A stretch of DNA of 64,000 nucleotides from Cyclina sinensis. Lineage: Eukaryota; Mollusca; Bivalvia; Venerida; Veneridae. The stretch covers positions 32,452,882 to 32,516,881 of the forward strand of contig JAAONU010000006.1 of NCBI GenBank assembly GCA_012932295.1, written 5' to 3'. Of the stretch, positions 60,950 through 64,000 are shown one piece after another. The translations under genes were made by a program, and so were the position numbers. Positions within the stretch are counted from its first letter, which is position 1. Every line of letters begins with the position of its first letter. The notes below the pieces were generated by a model, which saw nothing but the letters and a program-made list of their open reading frames with translations, was not told where the DNA came from and made no database searches.

Positions 60950-61142
60950 ATGTGACTTACTGAATAATGAGAAAACGAGTTCAAGTAACAAATTCATGTT
61001 CTTGGGCGCTTTTTTCATTTCTTTGTCATTTGTTCGTCCATTAAATCTTAAAAATGAAATGAGAAAAAAAAACAGAAAAAATGGTCCACTGTAAGTTTTG
61101 CTTGTGTTACTTGAACTAATGAAACGCCTCTTATGGCTTATC

Positions 61143-61552
61143 TTAAAGCGACTGACTCACAGATGATGGAAAAAAAATGTTTATACATCTGGAAATTCTA
61201 GCTGTAATTGTGAAGAACATATGTAAACTAAGTTACAGACTCATTTTTTGTTACAGAAAAACATCAAAATATAAAGTTTTACAAACACTTTACCGTGTTA
61301 GTCACAGAATAGATATTTTAGTTATAGAATCTAGATAACTAGTCTCTATGGCTCATTGGTGTAGATCGCCGCTCTATATTTTTACCGACCGAAAGGTCAT
61401 GGGTTCGAATCTTGATAATATCAAAACTTTGTTTTTCATTTTTCATGGTGTATGGAAGCATAATATTATGTTTTTTTTCTATAGTATATTAACTTCTCTT
61501 AAATGTTAGAGAGAAAAAAAATCAGCTAAATTCTGTGAGTCAGTCGATTTAA
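61143..61552 (+). mobile_element. Family A TTAA element, copy 4
   Basis: TTAA at both ends, TTAAAGCGACTGACTCACAG at the left and TGAGTCAGTCGATTTAA at the right. Box A-like TGGCTCATTGG and box B GGTTCGAATC are kept better than in copy 3. Confidence 0.75.
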
Positions 61553-62609
61553 AAGGAATTGTTGTTTCTCATTTAAGTTATACTTAAAACGTTGATTAAT
61601 ACGGCGTCAAAGAATAATTCCTCATTAAATTAACCAAATATACTTGTTTATGTATGGTGCATGCAGTCGTGTGTCGTGCAATTCTATTACTATTTAATAC
61701 TGCAACAGGTAGAGAAAATACAAACGACGGTGTGTGTTAAGCATCATCTATTGATAAAGCATAATGAGTATAATTATTGCCTTTAAACAACAAACAGAAC
61801 ATGCAGTCTTTTGTCGTACATATCTCTTAAAACGTACTTCTGAGCTTCAGTGATGCCTTTAGAGAAACCTTATCATAATAATAAGGGAGTAATATGTCAC
61901 TTTAAAAGTATATATTTTCAGTGCGATACAAAATTAAAAAAAAATGCCAAACATCAGAGGAAAGAACAGTTGTGGACATACATTGTCCGATTTCGTCGTA
62001 TTCTACTACTGTGACAAAAACATGCATTTCCATTTGAAGAAAACCGAATCCGATTAAGTGCAATTGATTAACATTTTCGTCTGAAGTTTCATCAGTAATG
62101 AAAAATGAGACAATTATTTAATCTGTAGAAATTTCGATGAGTTAGAAATGTTCAGAAAAAGTTTTTCTTATATTTTCGAAGTACTTCGAAGTTAAAACTG
62201 CTAAGCTTGCCTGAAAAAAAGTTTCCGTTTATTAATGGACTTTGATTTTTCTAAGATCGTAGTAATAGTTGAATGCGCTGTTATCAAGGAAGATTACTAT
62301 ACTCCAAAAAACAACTCTGAATCTTACACAGCTTGCGTACAAAGTAATAACACCAGGGCAACCAGCTCATTCCCTAGATTTGTCTCCTACTGATCAGGAA
62401 CGAGACATACTAGTTCTACCCTGTTTTATTGCAGACAAGCGAAAATATCAATAAATCAGGTGCATACTTTCAGATAAAATAAATCAGATAAATACTTTCT
62501 GTGCAAAACTCCAATTGTGGAATTTAGTACAGAAACACAACGATGTCGCAATGAAAAAAAATTATAGATATTATTTGTAAATTATTGATTCTGTTTTATT
62601 AAAACAATA

Positions 62610-62655
62610 TACGCTACCTTTTTTTCAATAATAACGCAATAAAAGTATGTCCCTG

Positions 62656-62737
<82 letters not shown>

Positions 62738-62745
62738 GCGTATAG
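62610..62745. repeat. (TA)n microsatellite inside a 13-bp inverted repeat
   Basis: About 37 TA units (62659-62732). TATACGCTACCTT at about 62610 and AAGGTAGCGTATA at about 62733 form a perfect inverted repeat around the run. Confidence 0.85.
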
Positions 62746-62814
62746 TAAGTATATTTGATTACCTTTCATTATATTTAGTATTACATAAGGCTGCAAACCC
62801 TTAATCTTTGAAGC

Positions 62815-63790
62815 CCTGTAATTATATGAATTTGTTACTGTAGGGCATAAACCTTGTTGCCCATTGCAGCGATGATTCCTAGGACTAGTGCAGGGTTTTC
62901 TGACATTTAAAAGATGGCAGTTCATGGAAAACTTTACTTTCAAAAGCAGCTCCTTGGTCGCTATGGATTCTGAGAGGAGTGCCCCACCTAGCGACAAAGT
63001 TATGCAATACTGTTAATGCACTTTCCTCTGCTTTTTGGTTTTGTACAGCTGTTACTTCTACATATTTGGTAAAGTGATCGGACATAACTAAGATGTACCA
63101 TGTGAAAAGCAAAAGAAAGGACCCATGTTATCCAAAGATAGCTTATCCCAAGGGGCACCACTCTGTACGTGGCCCATAGGTGCTTTTGGAGTTTGGGGAG
63201 GGAGTTTGTCCGCTGCCCGTATGTCACAGCACTTCACATACTAAATATTTAACGTCTTGCTTCAGGTTATCTCATCTTTAGTTCTCTTGACACCGAAGTG
63301 CCCAGACAATACATTGTCATGCATTGTGCTAGAACGGCCTTTTGCAGTTCCGGTGGTGTAATTAACTGGATAAACTGTTTAGCACCATTTTGTTTTATGA
63401 AATTCTTGTATAGGACATCATTGACCAAAAAATGTTCATCCCAAAGAACCCAGTAATGCCTAGTGCATGGACTGATGATCTCCATCTCTTTTCTGTCGGG
63501 CTTGGAACCGTTGAGTTTAGCTGCTAAAATTTGAGACTATGTCCGGGTCTTTTGACTGCTTTAGAGCCATACTCTCTGGACTTTCAGTCAACAACCAAGA
63601 TTGGACCCGATGTTCTGGGCTAGCTGTTGATGGGTTTTGATCTTGGGGGTCATTGTTACTAGTGTTAGAAGTACGAACCGTACTCTCCTGCGAATCGGTC
63701 GAAAGTTTCACTTTCTTACCTCTGCAAGAACGATATTTTTATTTTTAGACAGGGAAATCCACAGTTTAGCCAATCAGTGACTAGTCTACA
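62815..63790 (-). pseudogene. Ty3/gypsy integrase fragment (best-preserved copy)
   Basis: Minus-strand frames give the linker (SWLLTESPESMALKQSKDPD), the zinc-binding region (LITPPELQKAVL, AQCHDNVLSGHFGV in a joined reading) and the catalytic core with VMSDHFTKYVEVTAVQNQKA and LRIHSDQGAAFESKVF, which contain the first two acidic residues of the D,D-35-E triad. It stops before the Glu. Frame breaks are present. It retains the 14 bp missing from the two arms. Confidence 0.75.
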
Positions 63791-63799
63791 ACGATAAAT

Positions 63800-63903
63800 C
63801 AGTTTTGAAGTAAAATATCATGTTATTATAATCTCAAGGCATCTAGACATTTAATTTATATAAAAAAATATTTTATATCAAATCTGGAGTACAGCCCCTT
63901 TAA
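63800..63903 (-). mobile_element. Family B TTAA element, left-end fragment at window end
   Basis: Same junction with the gypsy relic as at 39465 and 49155, ending CCCCTTTAAGATG. Confidence 0.65.
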
Positions 63904-64000
63904 GATGTTAATATAAACGCGTATTTGAAATGTGTTTACAACATTGTCAGAAAAACCTGTCTATTTATAATTTTTGGAATCACATGATCGTTTAAACCAA

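Larger units (their letters stand above)
56029..62276 (+). repeat. Segmental duplication block R, right copy
   Basis: Direct repeat of 24416-28300 and, further on, of 40561-42197. Relative to the left copy it has lost about 60 bp near 56170 and about 300 bp near 56310, and has extra sequence at 58.11-58.41 kb, 58.89-59.33 kb and 59.69-60.95 kb. No gene. Confidence 0.8.
62760..64000 (-). repeat. Start of another block P arm (runs off the window)
   Basis: Matches 48137-49325 in the same orientation: gypsy relic, then family B fragment, then the sequence leading towards methyltransferase exon 3. It is cut by the window end. Confidence 0.8.

Overview
This is a eukaryotic, intron-rich, AT-rich window. 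The repeats point to a mollusc, most likely a bivalve: several families carry roughly 150-bp internal tandem arrays of the kind known from bivalve genomes, including arrays of GGTCAAAGGTCAAGGTCA and ends reading AACAAGAGGGCCATGATGG. There is no CRISPR array, operon or other prokaryotic feature. The taxonomic call is an inference from repeats and gene structure.

Left third (1-24.4 kb) is ordinary gene territory. The first coding exon of prefoldin subunit 6 (minus) and a complete nine-exon SURF1 gene (plus, 310 codons; cytochrome c oxidase assembly) diverge from a 158-bp intergenic promoter. A HAX1-like gene lies on the minus strand (13.4-17.35 kb, five exons; the first exon is unresolved). An internally deleted hAT transposon with BED-finger and dimerization remnants and a perfect 8-bp target duplication sits at 21.1-22.7 kb.

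Right two thirds (24.4-64 kb) is a mosaic of segmental duplications. A class I SAM-dependent methyltransferase gene (three coding exons, 274 aa) is present in two apparently intact copies on opposite arms of a large inverted repeat (about 32.97-40.5 kb and 48.1-55.6 kb, roughly 7.5 kb each). A third, frameshifted exon 3 lies at 30.8-31.2 kb. Another long block (about 24.4-28.3 kb) recurs in direct orientation at about 56.0-61.4 kb. The end of the window (62.8-64 kb) repeats the inner edge of the right arm, so another methyltransferase copy is predicted just beyond the window.

The duplicated blocks have been invaded repeatedly, and the sister copies often preserve the empty site. Dated this way are a roughly 5.6-kb LINE (42.2-47.8 kb, itself interrupted by another element), a 1,258-bp terminal-inverted-repeat element (59.7-60.9 kb) and a 440-bp TTAA-flanked element (58.9-59.3 kb). 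Two families of short elements are flanked by TTAA, have inverted ends starting TTAAAGnGnCTG and carry a tRNA-like (RNA polymerase III promoter-like) segment. That hybrid of MITE and SINE features is the most unusual thing I see. Other repeats are gypsy integrase fragments, a fold-back element with TACTGC-rich arms, and tandem arrays that match nuclear-receptor DR1/ERR-type sites.
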